The notes below the pieces were generated by a model. The model was not told where the DNA came from. It saw only the letters and a list, made by a program, of their open reading frames with translations, and made no database searches. Position numbers and translations under genes: made by a program. This document shows positions 46,448-55,843 of a stretch of 64,000 nt of DNA, piece by piece. Numbering within the stretch: position 1 is the stretch's first letter; each line of letters opens with the position of its first letter. The DNA is taken from assembly GCF_001602095.1 (NCBI RefSeq), contig NZ_CP014991.1:124001-188000 (forward strand), read 5' to 3'. This DNA is from Helicobacter himalayensis (lineage in GTDB: Bacteria > Campylobacterota > Campylobacteria > Campylobacterales > Helicobacteraceae).

Positions 46448-47443
46448 ATGTTTGTAGATAGTGTAGATATTTTTGTAAGTTCTGGGAATGGTGGCGCGGG
46501 AGCGGTGAGCTTTCGGCGGGAAAAGTTTGTTGTACAGGGTGGTCCTGATGGGGGCGATGGAGGTAAGGGTGGCGATGTCATCTTTGAAGTGGATACCGCG
46601 CTTAACACCCTTGTGAGATTCCGTGGCACAAAGCATCATAAAGCGCAAAATGGCGCGCCCGGTGGCGCTCGACGTTGCACGGGGAAAAGTGGCGAGGATT
46701 TGATTATTAAAGTCCCGCTTGGCACGCAGATTCTTAATTTTGAAACCAAAGAGATTTTGGCAGATTTAGAGAGACTGGATTCTCGCGTGGTGTTTTTACA
46801 CGGCGGTAAAGGTGGGCTTGGCAACGCACGCTTTAAAAGTGCAACTAATCAAGCCCCAACCTACGCACAAAAAGGCATTAATGGTGAAAGTCTGCATATC
46901 CGCTTAGAGCTCAAACTCATCGCTGATGTGGGGCTTGTGGGCTATCCAAATGTGGGGAAATCAAGCCTTATTTCTACACTTTCAAACGCTAAGCCTGAAG
47001 TGGCGAATTATGAATTCACCACGATTACGCCTCATCTTGGCGTGGTGGAAGTGGATATGTTGCATTCCTTTGTGATGGCGGATATTCCGGGTATTATCGA
47101 GGGCGCAAGTGAGGGCAAAGGATTGGGGCTGAAATTTTTAAAGCATATTGAGCGCGTGAAGTTTTTGCTTTTTGTACTAGATTTGACACGCAGTGATTTA
47201 TCCGCGCTTATGCAGTTTGAAAATCTTAAATTTGAATTAGGTAACTTTTCAGAAGAGCTTGGCAATAGAGACTTTGGAATCGTCCTAAGCAAAGCTGATA
47301 CACTAGAATCTGATGAGTTTCTTAAGATAAAAGATGAGCTTTCCGCGCTTGCACCAAATGCGCATTTTATCCTTGAAATTTCCTCTATCGCGCATATAAA
47401 CACGGAAAAACTTAAATTTTTGCTCTTAGAGGCTCTTACTTAA
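46448..47443 (+). CDS. obgE: Obg-family GTPase
   Basis: 331 residues. The glycine-rich Obg fold ([18 protein letters not shown] and GGDGGKGGD) occupies residues 1-155, then the G domain: GYPNVGKSS near residue 163, switch [11 protein letters not shown], and SKAD for guanine. It lacks the variable C-terminal extension. It acts in 50S ribosome assembly. ATG follows AAAGGATTG. Confidence 0.96.
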   Translation: MFVDSVDIFVSSGNGGAGAVSFRREKFVVQGGPDGGDGGKGGDVIFEVDTALNTLVRFRGTKHHKAQNGAPGGARRCTGKSGEDLIIKVPLGTQILNFETKEILADLERLDSRVVFLHGGKGGLGNARFKSATNQAPTYAQKGINGESLHIRLELKLIADVGLVGYPNVGKSSLISTLSNAKPEVANYEFTTITPHLGVVEVDMLHSFVMADIPGIIEGASEGKGLGLKFLKHIERVKFLLFVLDLTRSDLSALMQFENLKFELGNFSEELGNRDFGIVLSKADTLESDEFLKIKDELSALAPNAHFILEISSIAHINTEKLKFLLLEALT

Positions 47444-47523
47444 TTGCCTCTTAAGGAAATCAAATTTCTCTACAAAAGCCTAGAGAGAAGTAAAATAAGC
47501 ACTCTATCACGTTTCTAGCGCTT

Positions 47524-48291
47524 TTATTCTAAATACCTTTCATCGCAAAAGCTTCCTGCGTGCAAATGTGAGAAGGCATTTTTGAGTGATTTAAAAAAAA
47601 CTGGATTTTTAGATTCTAAACTCGCAAGAAATTGCTTTGTGTTTTCGCGTGCAAAGGGGCGTTTGTCATCATCAAGCCAATTTATGGGGCAATTGCAATC
47701 AGGCGCGATATAGATTTGATTATGCGCAATGAAGTCAATAATCTGGCGTTCGCGCACAAAAATGAGCGGACGGATAACTTTCAAGCCATTATGCGCGGTG
47801 TAGATTGGTGGCATTGAGCGCAACGCGCCATTATAGGTAAGATTCATAAAAAAACTCTCCGCCGCATCATCTAAATGATGCGCTAAAGCAAGTTTAGTAA
47901 AGCCTCCTTCTAGCGCCTTTGTATAAAGTGCACCTCTACGCATACGCGAGCAAAAACTACAATATATTGTCCCCTCTCTTTTATGGTCTTCCAAAATCTT
48001 ATAAATATCTGTGCGGTAGAGTTCATAGGGCATTCCGATACGCTCGCAGTATTCAAAAATATACTCATATTCGCCCCCGCGCCCATAATCCACGGTGAGT
48101 GCTTTGACTTCAAAATCAAAAGGTGCGTGGCGCTTCATATAGGCTAAAAGTGTGGCTAAAAGGATAGAATCCTTACCCCCGCTTAAACCCAAAAGTACCT
48201 TATCGCCCTCTTGTATGAGCTTGTATTGCGCGTTTGTCTTGCCTGTGAGGCTTAGGATTTTTTTGCTGATTTGTGGGTAAGTGCTGCCCAT
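47524..48291 (-). CDS. TtcA-like tRNA thiolation PP-loop ATPase
   Basis: 255 residues. The pyrophosphatase loop LGLSGGKDSILLATLL lies near residue 33. IYCSFCSRMRRGALY holds the two central Cys of TtcA/TtuA proteins for a Fe-S cluster, and HHLDDAAESFFMNL is also conserved. It adds sulfur to tRNA cytidine 32, or a related position. Convergent with obg. Confidence 0.88.
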   Translation of the reverse strand: MGSTYPQISKKILSLTGKTNAQYKLIQEGDKVLLGLSGGKDSILLATLLAYMKRHAPFDFEVKALTVDYGRGGEYEYIFEYCERIGMPYELYRTDIYKILEDHKREGTIYCSFCSRMRRGALYTKALEGGFTKLALAHHLDDAAESFFMNLTYNGALRSMPPIYTAHNGLKVIRPLIFVRERQIIDFIAHNQIYIAPDCNCPINWLDDDKRPFARENTKQFLASLESKNPVFFKSLKNAFSHLHAGSFCDERYLE

Positions 48292-48386
48292 AAAATTCCT
48301 TTGAAATCTTTAGATTCCGCAATTATACAAAAGAAAATGGCATAAATGACGCGATGTGTTTTAACCTTTGCTTAGAATCTTTTCAT

Positions 48387-48392
48387 TATAAT
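48387..48392 (+). promoter_or_regulatory. -10 box upstream of outer-membrane protein gene
   Basis: Perfect TATAAT 30 bases before the GTG start at 48422. Confidence 0.5.
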
Positions 48393-48421
48393 TTTGAAAA
48401 ATTATTTTTTAAGGCGAGTTT

Positions 48422-49408
48422 GTGGGTGGGATTGAAAAGATTGTGGGCATTTTTTTGCTTTGTGGGATTGTGGCGCAGGGGGCAAATTTGCAAGATTCTG
48501 TGCAAGATTCCACGCGAAAACTCGCACAAGATTCTATAAAAAATCTAACCAAAAAACGCGCAGATTCCACACAACGCACGCAAACCACAAAAAAGCCCAT
48601 ACAAGAATCACAAAATATCAAAAAATCAAGCACACAAGAGCAAAATATGGCTTTGCAGGAAAACGACTTGACAGATGGGAGCACAGAGTATGGGGCTTTG
48701 CAAGATTTAGCACAAAAGCGCAGCGAGCAAGAGCGCAGAAAATCCCTAAAACCGCTTGATTACAGCAATCTTTTTAGTAAGCCACCCATTGAATGGGGTA
48801 AAATCGCTTCTGAAAAAAGCGGGTTTTTTGTGGGCGTTGGTGGGGCGCTCACCCCAACTATTCGCGCTGAAGATGGCGCCGAGCAAGTATATAGAGCAGA
48901 TTATCCCCTTGGGTATGGATATGATTTGAAGCTAGGATTTATGTATTTTTCAAATCCTTATGTGGGCTTTCGTCTGTATGGGCAGTATGCTAATGCAAAG
49001 TCTTCTGAGCCTTACACCAGCGCGCGTAGCACACTTTCTCGGGAATATCAAGTGAGTATGTATAGTGTTGGGCTTAGTGTGATTTTGGATACCACATTGG
49101 GAAGTCGCTATGAGCACGCCATAAGCGTGGCGATTGATGTGTCTTATAGCCCAAAGATTGATTTTCAATCACGTTGGAGCGATGAGTTTGGCAATAGTGG
49201 CGTAAATGCCTTTAAAACGGGAAATAAGATTGTGCTAGGGCTTGGACTTGGCTATGTGTATCGCTCAAAACACCGCCTTGAGGTGATGTTTAAACGTTTT
49301 ACTGATATTAAAGAAGGTGTGGATTCTTTTGTGGCGATTGGAAATAATGCACCTATTGTGTTTAATCAACTGCTTGGCGTGAGTATAGGATATAGCTATG
49401 TTTTTTAA
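48422..49408 (+). CDS. outer-membrane beta-barrel protein
   Basis: 328 residues. A signal peptide (IVGIFLLCGIVAQGA) precedes a Gln/Lys/Ser-rich low-complexity region (about residues 22-105), then a barrel of about eight strands opening with GFFVGVGGALTPTIRAEDGA and ending GVSIGYSYVF, the C-terminal Phe signal for BAM. It resembles small Helicobacter outer-membrane proteins. GTG start with AAGG upstream. It overlaps flgA by 11 bases, so the two are cotranscribed. Confidence 0.82.
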   Translation: MGGIEKIVGIFLLCGIVAQGANLQDSVQDSTRKLAQDSIKNLTKKRADSTQRTQTTKKPIQESQNIKKSSTQEQNMALQENDLTDGSTEYGALQDLAQKRSEQERRKSLKPLDYSNLFSKPPIEWGKIASEKSGFFVGVGGALTPTIRAEDGAEQVYRADYPLGYGYDLKLGFMYFSNPYVGFRLYGQYANAKSSEPYTSARSTLSREYQVSMYSVGLSVILDTTLGSRYEHAISVAIDVSYSPKIDFQSRWSDEFGNSGVNAFKTGNKIVLGLGLGYVYRSKHRLEVMFKRFTDIKEGVDSFVAIGNNAPIVFNQLLGVSIGYSYVF

Positions 49409-50321
49409 AAAGCTTTTTTTATTTTGCGTGTTTGCTTGTGTTTTTGCTGATGAACTAGCGCATTTCCCAACCAAGCGGGAATTTAGCCTTGCAAAAAGCT
49501 ATATTGTAGAAGATTCTGAAATTTACGCTCACACACTTTTCCCTGAGATACAAAAACGCTTTTTGCTTTTTATGATGCCACAAGATTCTCTAAAATTTAT
49601 AGTACCTTCTTTTGAAGTGGCGCGCATTTTTGAGCGCAATGGCTACAAATTGCAAACGCCTTTTAAAGAGGTGCTTTTCACCTACCAACCTTCTTTAAAA
49701 TTCCAAAAGCCCCGTGAGTTTCTCCAAAAGCTCTACACTAATTTTTTTAATGCCAATTGCCCGCAGAGTTTGAGGATAGATTCTATAAAATTTAGCAATT
49801 TAGAGGAATTGCAGGGCGTGGATTTCACAAACGCAGACTTTGAGCTTTTTGGCAAAATTAGCGCGCTGAAAAAATCTAGCGGCACACTCGTAGCGAAATT
49901 CCCACAGGATAAGAAAAAAATTTTTTTGCAATATGAAGTGTATGCGTTTGTAAAAACACTTTCCACAACGCGCAATGTAAGTGCAGGCGAGGAATTGCAA
50001 GATTCTGTTAGCGCGCAAGAAGTAGCATTTGAGCGATTTTCTGTCTTGCCTGCGTGTGAAAGCGACTTGGCTCTTGCAAGTGCGAAAGTCTATCTTACAA
50101 AAGGAAGTTTTGTAAGCAAGGATAAATTGCGCCCAAAGATTTTGGTAAAAAAGGGCGAGCTTGTGCTTGTGCAAAGTGAGGGCGAGGGATTTAGTATGCA
50201 AAATAGCCTTGAAGCGTTGCAAAATGGGACTTTTGGCGAGGTGATAAATGCTAAAAATACGCAAAGTGGGAAAGTCGTGCGCATAAAAATCACAAACAAA
50301 AACAAAGGCACACTTTTATGA
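49398..50321 (+). CDS. flgA: flagellar P-ring assembly protein FlgA
   Basis: 307-residue periplasmic chaperone for FlgI. A signal peptide (KLFLFCVFACVFADE) is followed by an N-terminal domain and the C-terminal SAF-type domain with TTRNVSAGEELQ, LTKGSFVSKDKLRP and the closing GEVINAKNTQSGKVVRIKI. Larger than E. coli FlgA, as usual in Campylobacterota. It overlaps ubiX by four bases. Confidence 0.93.
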   Translation: MFFKKLFLFCVFACVFADELAHFPTKREFSLAKSYIVEDSEIYAHTLFPEIQKRFLLFMMPQDSLKFIVPSFEVARIFERNGYKLQTPFKEVLFTYQPSLKFQKPREFLQKLYTNFFNANCPQSLRIDSIKFSNLEELQGVDFTNADFELFGKISALKKSSGTLVAKFPQDKKKIFLQYEVYAFVKTLSTTRNVSAGEELQDSVSAQEVAFERFSVLPACESDLALASAKVYLTKGSFVSKDKLRPKILVKKGELVLVQSEGEGFSMQNSLEALQNGTFGEVINAKNTQSGKVVRIKITNKNKGTLL

Positions 50322-50911
50322 ATTATCCAAAAAAGCTTGCGGTTGGGATTTGTGGGGCAAGTGGCGTGCATTTGGCATTACGCTTTATTGAATCTTTACC
50401 CAAAGATATTGAAGTTTTTGTCGTACCAAGTGAGGGTGCGTTAAAGGTGTATGCGCGCGAGATAAGCGCATTTAAGCGCGATTGTGCATTTTCACTCAAA
50501 GAGGCGATTTTGGGCTTAAAGCGCGAGAATCTTATGCTTTTGGATTCTTACGCGCTAGATTCTTGCATTGCATCAGGAAGCTTTGGACTTGAAGCACTTT
50601 GCATAATTCCAACAAGCACCGATACATTGGCAAAAATCGCCCACGGTATTAGTGATAATCTCATCACGCGCAGTGCAAGTGTGATACTAAAAGAGCGCAA
50701 GACTTTATTGCTAGCTGTGCGTGAAATGCCACTAAATGCGATAATGCTAGAAAATATGCTAAGCCTTTCAAGGCTGGGTGCGCATATTGCCCCGCCGATT
50801 GTTGGCTATTATGCCCAGATTGCGGATTTGGATTCAATGGAGAGATTTTTTATCGGTAAATGGTTTGATTTACTGCATATCCCACACACGCTTTTTAAAC
50901 GTTGGGAGTAG
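50318..50911 (+). CDS. ubiX: UbiX-type flavin prenyltransferase
   Basis: 197 residues. LAVGICGASGVHLA binds FMN, and IIPTSTDTLAKIAHGISDNL and LLAVREMPLNAIMLENML are the prenyl/phosphate loops. It makes prenylated FMN for UbiD-type decarboxylases, here probably in menaquinone or aromatic acid metabolism. Confidence 0.93.
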   Translation: MNYPKKLAVGICGASGVHLALRFIESLPKDIEVFVVPSEGALKVYAREISAFKRDCAFSLKEAILGLKRENLMLLDSYALDSCIASGSFGLEALCIIPTSTDTLAKIAHGISDNLITRSASVILKERKTLLLAVREMPLNAIMLENMLSLSRLGAHIAPPIVGYYAQIADLDSMERFFIGKWFDLLHIPHTLFKRWE

Positions 50912-50913
50912 AA

Positions 50914-52509
50914 ATGTCGCTTTTAAAAGTACAGAATCTAAATTTTTGCGTGAGTGAAAGTTTTGCATTGCAAAATATTAGCTTTGAGTTAGAGAAAAAT
51001 GAGATTCTCGCCATTGTGGGAGAATCTGGCAGTGGAAAGAGTATGCTAGCCCAACTTTTGCTAAACCTCTTGCCACAAGCAAAGTTTCCAAAACAAAGCA
51101 TTTTTTTTGAAGGGAAAGATTTAAGTAAGGTAAAAAATTGGCGTGCAATCCGTGGGAAGCAAATCGCCTATATTCCGCAAGAGCCATTAAGCGCGCTCAA
51201 TCCTTTGCAAAAAATTGGCAAGCAACTCCTAGAATCTTACCTCTTACATAATCCAAAGCCTACAAAAGCGCGTCTTAATGAGATTCTCACCGAATCCTTG
51301 CAACGCGTTGGGCTAGATAAAGAGCTAGCAAATCGCTATCCCCACGAGCTAAGTGGTGGGCAGAGACAGCGCGCGCTTATCGCGCTAAGCGTGATTAATA
51401 AGCCACAGATTCTAATTTGTGATGAGCCTACAACTGCGCTTGATAGTATTTTGCAGGCGCAAATTATAGAGCTTTTAGGAAGTTTGGCAAAAAATTGCGC
51501 GCTTATTCTTATCACGCACGATTTAGCGCAGGTGAGGGGTTTTGCGGATAAAATCATTGTTATGCACAAAGGCAGAATTATAGAATCTAACAGCGCGGAG
51601 AAGCTTTTTAGCGTGCCACAGCAAGCCTACACAAAGGAGCTTTTAAACGCGCTTGAGTTTGGGGAATTTAGGCTGAATGATTTTAGCGATGAAGTTTTAT
51701 TGCAATTGCAGGATTTTAGCGCGGTGGTTGCGAGCGGAGGATTTTTACGCAAAAAAGACAAGGCGCTTGTAAGTGGTGTAAATATGTGCTTACATAAAGG
51801 TGAGATTCTAGGCGTAGCTGGAGAATCTGGTAGCGGAAAGTCAAGCCTAGCGTTTAGTATTTTGCGTCTTATGTGCCATAGCGGTGCTTTGCGCTTTTTT
51901 GGCAAGGATATAAAGGATTTTACAAATGCGCAAGCGCGCGCGCTGTGTCAAAAAGTTAGCATTGTGTTTCAAGATCCATTTGCTTCGCTTAGCCCTAGAA
52001 TGCGTATAGGTGAGATTATTACAGAGGGTTTGGAGGTAGCTTTGCAAGGCAAAAACGCGTATAAAGACAAATCCGCGCGCAAAGAGATTTTGAAACTCGC
52101 ACGGATAGAATCCTTGCAACGCGTTGGGTTAGATAAAGAGCTAGCAAATCGCTATCCCCACGAGCTAAGTGGTGGGCAAAGACAGCGCGTAAGTATCGCT
52201 CGCGCGCTTGCACTAAAGCCAAATATTTTGGTGCTAGATGAGCCCACAAGTGCGCTTGATAAATCCTCGCAAAAGCAGATTCTGCGCCTTTTGTTACAAT
52301 TGCAAAAAGAGCTTGATTTGTCGCTTCTTTTTATCACGCACGATTTAGAAATTTTGCAAGCATTAAGCCATAGCATTTTGGTGCTAAAAGATGGCAAGGT
52401 GCTTGAGCAGGGCGCAAGTAAAGAGGTTTTTAACGCGCCAAAAAGCGCCTATATGAAAGCACTTTTACAAGCACAGGTTAAAAAGAATTTAAAAATAAAG
52501 AGTGTATAA
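50914..52509 (+). CDS. fused dipeptide/oligopeptide ABC transporter ATPase (DppD-DppF)
   Basis: 531 residues with two complete ABC modules. Walker A GESGSGKS near residues 36 and 302, signature LSGGQRQR near 145 and 417, Walker B LICDEPT near 165 and LVLDEPT near 437. Each half has the oligopeptide-subfamily tail. It powers peptide import with permeases and a binding protein, none of which are adjacent. An 82-bp stretch is 98% identical between the halves (51292-51373 and 52108-52189). ATG 50914 follows GGGAG; the frame is open from 50902. Confidence 0.93.
   Translation: MSLLKVQNLNFCVSESFALQNISFELEKNEILAIVGESGSGKSMLAQLLLNLLPQAKFPKQSIFFEGKDLSKVKNWRAIRGKQIAYIPQEPLSALNPLQKIGKQLLESYLLHNPKPTKARLNEILTESLQRVGLDKELANRYPHELSGGQRQRALIALSVINKPQILICDEPTTALDSILQAQIIELLGSLAKNCALILITHDLAQVRGFADKIIVMHKGRIIESNSAEKLFSVPQQAYTKELLNALEFGEFRLNDFSDEVLLQLQDFSAVVASGGFLRKKDKALVSGVNMCLHKGEILGVAGESGSGKSSLAFSILRLMCHSGALRFFGKDIKDFTNAQARALCQKVSIVFQDPFASLSPRMRIGEIITEGLEVALQGKNAYKDKSARKEILKLARIESLQRVGLDKELANRYPHELSGGQRQRVSIARALALKPNILVLDEPTSALDKSSQKQILRLLLQLQKELDLSLLFITHDLEILQALSHSILVLKDGKVLEQGASKEVFNAPKSAYMKALLQAQVKKNLKIKSV
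51292..51373 (+). repeat. 82-bp direct repeat, first copy
   Basis: Encodes ESLQRVGLDKELANRYPHEL and the signature motif in the first ABC half. It differs from the copy at 52108-52189 at only two bases. Confidence 0.9.
52108..52189 (+). repeat. 82-bp direct repeat, second copy
   Basis: Second ABC half, same coding content as 51292-51373. The flanking sequences of the two halves are far less alike. Confidence 0.9.
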
Positions 52510-52510
52510 T
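52505..52510 (+). promoter_or_regulatory. -10 box upstream of wzz-like gene
   Basis: TATAAT in AGTGTATAATCGC, overlapping the stop of the ABC gene and 46 bases before the next start. Confidence 0.5.
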
Positions 52511-52555
52511 CGCGGATTTTTTAACTAAAAATCACTATGTGAAAAAGGAGTGCGT

Positions 52556-53521
52556 ATGCAAGCAAAGCCAGAGGGACAAGAGGAAAGGAAAGAAGGGAGA
52601 GATGAGCTAAAGCAGTTTATCATCATAGTGTTGCGCTATAAGGTAACAATTGGCGTGTGCTTGTTGCTTGGATTGCTAGGGTCGATTTTGTATTTGTATG
52701 TGCTTGTGAAGCCAGCTTATCAAGTGAATGCGCTTATTGATCCGGGTTATATTACAGATATTGATGGGAAACGCGTGCGTTTTAATAGTGTCGAGGAACT
52801 CGTGCAAGAAATCAAAGATGTATTTATTGAATCTAAGAAAATTGTTGATAAAGACGCGGAGAAACCTCGAGTTGCAGTGTCAGTGGTTGAGTTGATTGCA
52901 GATAGCTCAGGGAGGGGCAAATTGCCTTATTTGAAAATCCAAGCGCAGGGCAAAGAGTATGAAGACGCGCAAAAAATTGCTGATGATGTGTTAAGCTATG
53001 TGCAAGAAAAAAATAAACTTATTCTGCAACGACATATAAAAAAGATTCAAGATTCAGTCAGTGTCATTGATTCGCGTGTAAAGAGTATAAAAGAAGCGCA
53101 GATTCCTTATATTGACTCTAAAATTTTGCAGACAGATTCCGATATAAAGGAATTCAAAAAGGAATTCAAAAAGGAATCTGCATCTCTTAGCCAAACACAA
53201 ACCCTTACTACTTATTTAAACCAACTTCAATCTTCACTTGATGCCTTGCAAAACCAAAAAACACAACTTGAGAATGAAACATTATTGACATTGGAACAAG
53301 ATAAATTGCGTTATGAAGCGATGCTAAGTGAAGGTGCGGTGCAAGATGCGTTTTTTATCCCAAAAGCAAATGTGGATACAAAGCCCACTATCAAAGCGCG
53401 CAAATGGCTTGTGCTTTTGCTAGGGCTTTTCTCTGGTTGTGTGGTAGCAGGTGTGGTTGTGTTTTCTCGTGAGATGATTTCACAGATTAAAAAAGAGGGT
53501 TTGGATAAAGAGCTAGCGTGA
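52556..53521 (+). CDS. Wzz-like polysaccharide chain-length determinant
   Basis: 321 residues. One helix near the N-terminus (TIGVCLLLGLLGSILYLYVL) and one near the C-terminus (WLVLLLGLFSGCVVAGVVVF) enclose a periplasmic coiled-coil domain, the Wzz/PCP layout that sets O-antigen or capsule chain length. A 12-bp tandem unit (53152-53174) encodes KEFKKEFKKES. The last residues EGLDKELA match the ABC ATPase upstream in both peptide and DNA. ATG 52556 follows AAAGGAG. Confidence 0.82.
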   Translation: MQAKPEGQEERKEGRDELKQFIIIVLRYKVTIGVCLLLGLLGSILYLYVLVKPAYQVNALIDPGYITDIDGKRVRFNSVEELVQEIKDVFIESKKIVDKDAEKPRVAVSVVELIADSSGRGKLPYLKIQAQGKEYEDAQKIADDVLSYVQEKNKLILQRHIKKIQDSVSVIDSRVKSIKEAQIPYIDSKILQTDSDIKEFKKEFKKESASLSQTQTLTTYLNQLQSSLDALQNQKTQLENETLLTLEQDKLRYEAMLSEGAVQDAFFIPKANVDTKPTIKARKWLVLLLGLFSGCVVAGVVVFSREMISQIKKEGLDKELA

Positions 53522-53557
53522 AAATCTCGCTAGATTCTCACGCAAAAAGGGACAACT

Positions 53558-53758
53558 ATGGCACATATCACTCTTAATGGAGAATCTTATGAATGCAACG
53601 CAAGCACGATTGAAGAGCTTGTTGTTGAGGTGGGAGCAAGCACTAAGGCAATCGCTTTGGCGCAAAATATGCAGGTAGTGCATACAAAAAATTGGGCACA
53701 AACACCAATCAAAGAAAATGATGAAATTGAGATTTTGCAATTTGTCGGCGGAGGGTGA
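53558..53758 (+). CDS. thiS: sulfur carrier protein ThiS
   Basis: 66-residue ubiquitin-like protein ending EILQFVGGG. The terminal Gly is thiocarboxylated and passes sulfur to the thiazole of thiamine. Signature ITLNGESYECNASTIEEL is at the N-terminus. No other thi gene is in the window. Confidence 0.92.
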   Translation: MAHITLNGESYECNASTIEELVVEVGASTKAIALAQNMQVVHTKNWAQTPIKENDEIEILQFVGGG

Positions 53759-54341
53759 AAAAGAGAAGCGAAAATGGGATAAAAATTTCCCCCCCCGCCT
53801 GTTTTTCCTATTTTGTCCGCTTAGATTCTTTCTACAAATATTCTTAATTTTTAGCTTTCTTGGCACTTTGCATGGTTATGAGTTTTTCCGCGTAGGTTAT
53901 AGCTTTGGGAATCTTAGCTTGCAAAAGGGCGAGATTCCTAGCAAAAATATTTCCGGCATTTTGTTTGGCATAGAAAAAGCGCGCGTTTTTGATAATCTCT
54001 TGTTTGGAGGCTATTTAGAAGGCAATGTCTCTCCGCTAGATTCTGTCATTGATGGCGGATATTACAGCTTAGGGTTTGGTGCAAAAGTTGGCTATAAGCT
54101 TAATGATTTGCTTGCTTACACAAAGCTTGGAGCGGAATATATGAGTCTTAATCACACATCGCGCAATATCGAGCAAAAAAATATCGGTGGCGTTGCGCTG
54201 GAGATTGGGGGATTTTATCACATTATTGAAGGCTTTGGTTTGGGGTTAGGCATTAAAACTTCTGTGCCTAGCTTTTATGCAGGTGGTGCAAAAGTTGGGC
54301 TTGTGGGGATTATGTGCTATTTTGGCTATGCGGAATTTTAA
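53718..54341 (+). CDS. outer-membrane beta-barrel protein with a C8 tract at its start
   Basis: The barrel part is clear: GYEFFRVGYSFGNLSLQKGE, glycine-rich strands, and an end at GIMCYFGYAEF with terminal Phe. A hydrophobic export segment (RFFLQIFLIFSFLGTLHG) precedes it. The only in-frame starts are ATG 53718/53721, inside thiS and without a good ribosome site. GTG 53755, close behind GGCGGAGG, is in a different frame that the C8 tract (53789-53796) would join to the barrel if it had nine C. The gene may therefore be phase-variable and is possibly off or weakly expressed. Confidence 0.7.
   Translation: MMKLRFCNLSAEGEKEKRKWDKNFPPRLFFLFCPLRFFLQIFLIFSFLGTLHGYEFFRVGYSFGNLSLQKGEIPSKNISGILFGIEKARVFDNLLFGGYLEGNVSPLDSVIDGGYYSLGFGAKVGYKLNDLLAYTKLGAEYMSLNHTSRNIEQKNIGGVALEIGGFYHIIEGFGLGLGIKTSVPSFYAGGAKVGLVGIMCYFGYAEF
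53789..53796 (+). repeat. C8 tract near start of outer-membrane protein gene
   Basis: Eight consecutive C between the plausible GTG start and the export signal of the barrel protein, and changing frame between them. Confidence 0.7.
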
Positions 54342-54472
54342 AGCTTCGCGCAAAAAAGCGTAGAATCTACCCTTAAGACACAATATACTTCATAAACAAG
54401 TAAGAAAATATCCCTTTATGCTACAATCATTTACTTTACACAAAACAGCATGCAAACACGCAAGGAGGGGAA

Positions 54473-55843
54473 ATGTATTTTTCAAAAATCGGCTTTATCT
54501 TAGTCGCACTTGGGAGTTCGATAGGCTTAGGACATATTTGGAAATTTCCCTACACAGCCGGACTTAATGGCGGTGGCGCGTTTGTGGTGTTGTATGTCTT
54601 GCTAGCTTTTGGCGTTGGCGTGGCATTGCTTCTTACTGAAATGATTCTTGGGCAAGCTTCGCGCAAAAATGCACTTGAGTGCTACCCCACGCTTTATGCG
54701 CGTAGTTCAGGCACGCCCCCTAATAAAAAATTCCGCCTTTTTGGCTTTAGCGTAGTGGTTGGACCTTTGATATTGTCATTTTACGCGGTGATTTTAGGCT
54801 GGATTGTGTGCTATTTGATGTTGGCATTTATGGGGTATCCCAGCAGTGTGGAGGAGGCAAAAGGGCTTTTTTCAGATTTGAGCGAACATTCTTTTTGGTA
54901 TCAATCTTTTGGTTTTAGTGCGATTTTATTTTTTAGCTCTTTTATCGTTGCATCGGGCATAAAAGAGGGGATTGAGCGTTTTAATATCATCTTTATGCCA
55001 TTGCTTTTTGTGATTTTTATTGGGCTGCTTATTTATGCGATGAATATGAGTAGCTTTGGGAAAAGTGTGGATTTTATGTTTAAATTTGATTTTAGTAAAA
55101 TCACTTCACGCGTGGTGATTGAGGCACTAGGACAGGTGTTTTTCTCGCTTTCTTTGGGCGTTGGGACGATTCTCACTTACGCGCGCTATGCACCACAATC
55201 ACAGAATCTCCTTAAAAGCTCGCTGTGGATTGTGCTAAGTGGGATTATTATTTCACTTATTGCGGGACTAATGATTTTTACTTTTTTGTATGAGTTTGGG
55301 CAAGAGCCAAAAGGCGGTTCGGAATTACTCTTTGAGGCGCTTCCGCTTGCGTTTGGCAAGATGAATGCTACCATTCATCATAGCGGCGAGGTTGTGGGAT
55401 TTCTCTTTTTTCTTGCGGTGATTTTTGCGGGCATTACCTCGGCGGTGTCGATTTTAGAGCCAGCGGTTGCGACGTTTAAGGATAGATTCAACATTTCGCA
55501 GGCTAAAAGTGTGTGGATTATCACTCTTGGGATATGGATTTTGGGCGAGATTATTATTGTGAGTTTTTTAAGCGCGTTTGCACCGAGCTTTAGGCTGTTT
55601 AATCATAGTTTGTTTGAGAATATCGCCTTTGTGAGTTCGGATTTCCTTATGCCTTTGGGTGGGCTTTTGGCGGTGATTTTTGTAGGTTATAGGCTTAAAA
55701 CAAAGTTTTTGCAAGAAATCACAGGAAGTTTTTTGGGAAAATGGCAGTTTAGAGTGTGGATTTTCTTGGTGCGTTTTGTTGCACCAATCGCGATTGTAGG
55801 GATTTTGGTTTGGGAAGTTTCGAGCGTTTTAAAGATTTTTTAG
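54473..55843 (+). CDS. sodium-dependent NSS-family transporter
   Basis: 456 residues with about 11 helices of the LeuT type. GSSIGLGHIWKFPYTAGLNGGG is the first half-broken helix with sodium-binding backbone, and LGVGTILTYARY is in helix 6-7. It imports amino acids or similar solutes with sodium, like H. pylori HP0497/HP0498. The ATG follows AAGGAGGGG. The end overlaps the next gene by 34 bases. Confidence 0.93.
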   Translation: MYFSKIGFILVALGSSIGLGHIWKFPYTAGLNGGGAFVVLYVLLAFGVGVALLLTEMILGQASRKNALECYPTLYARSSGTPPNKKFRLFGFSVVVGPLILSFYAVILGWIVCYLMLAFMGYPSSVEEAKGLFSDLSEHSFWYQSFGFSAILFFSSFIVASGIKEGIERFNIIFMPLLFVIFIGLLIYAMNMSSFGKSVDFMFKFDFSKITSRVVIEALGQVFFSLSLGVGTILTYARYAPQSQNLLKSSLWIVLSGIIISLIAGLMIFTFLYEFGQEPKGGSELLFEALPLAFGKMNATIHHSGEVVGFLFFLAVIFAGITSAVSILEPAVATFKDRFNISQAKSVWIITLGIWILGEIIIVSFLSAFAPSFRLFNHSLFENIAFVSSDFLMPLGGLLAVIFVGYRLKTKFLQEITGSFLGKWQFRVWIFLVRFVAPIAIVGILVWEVSSVLKIF

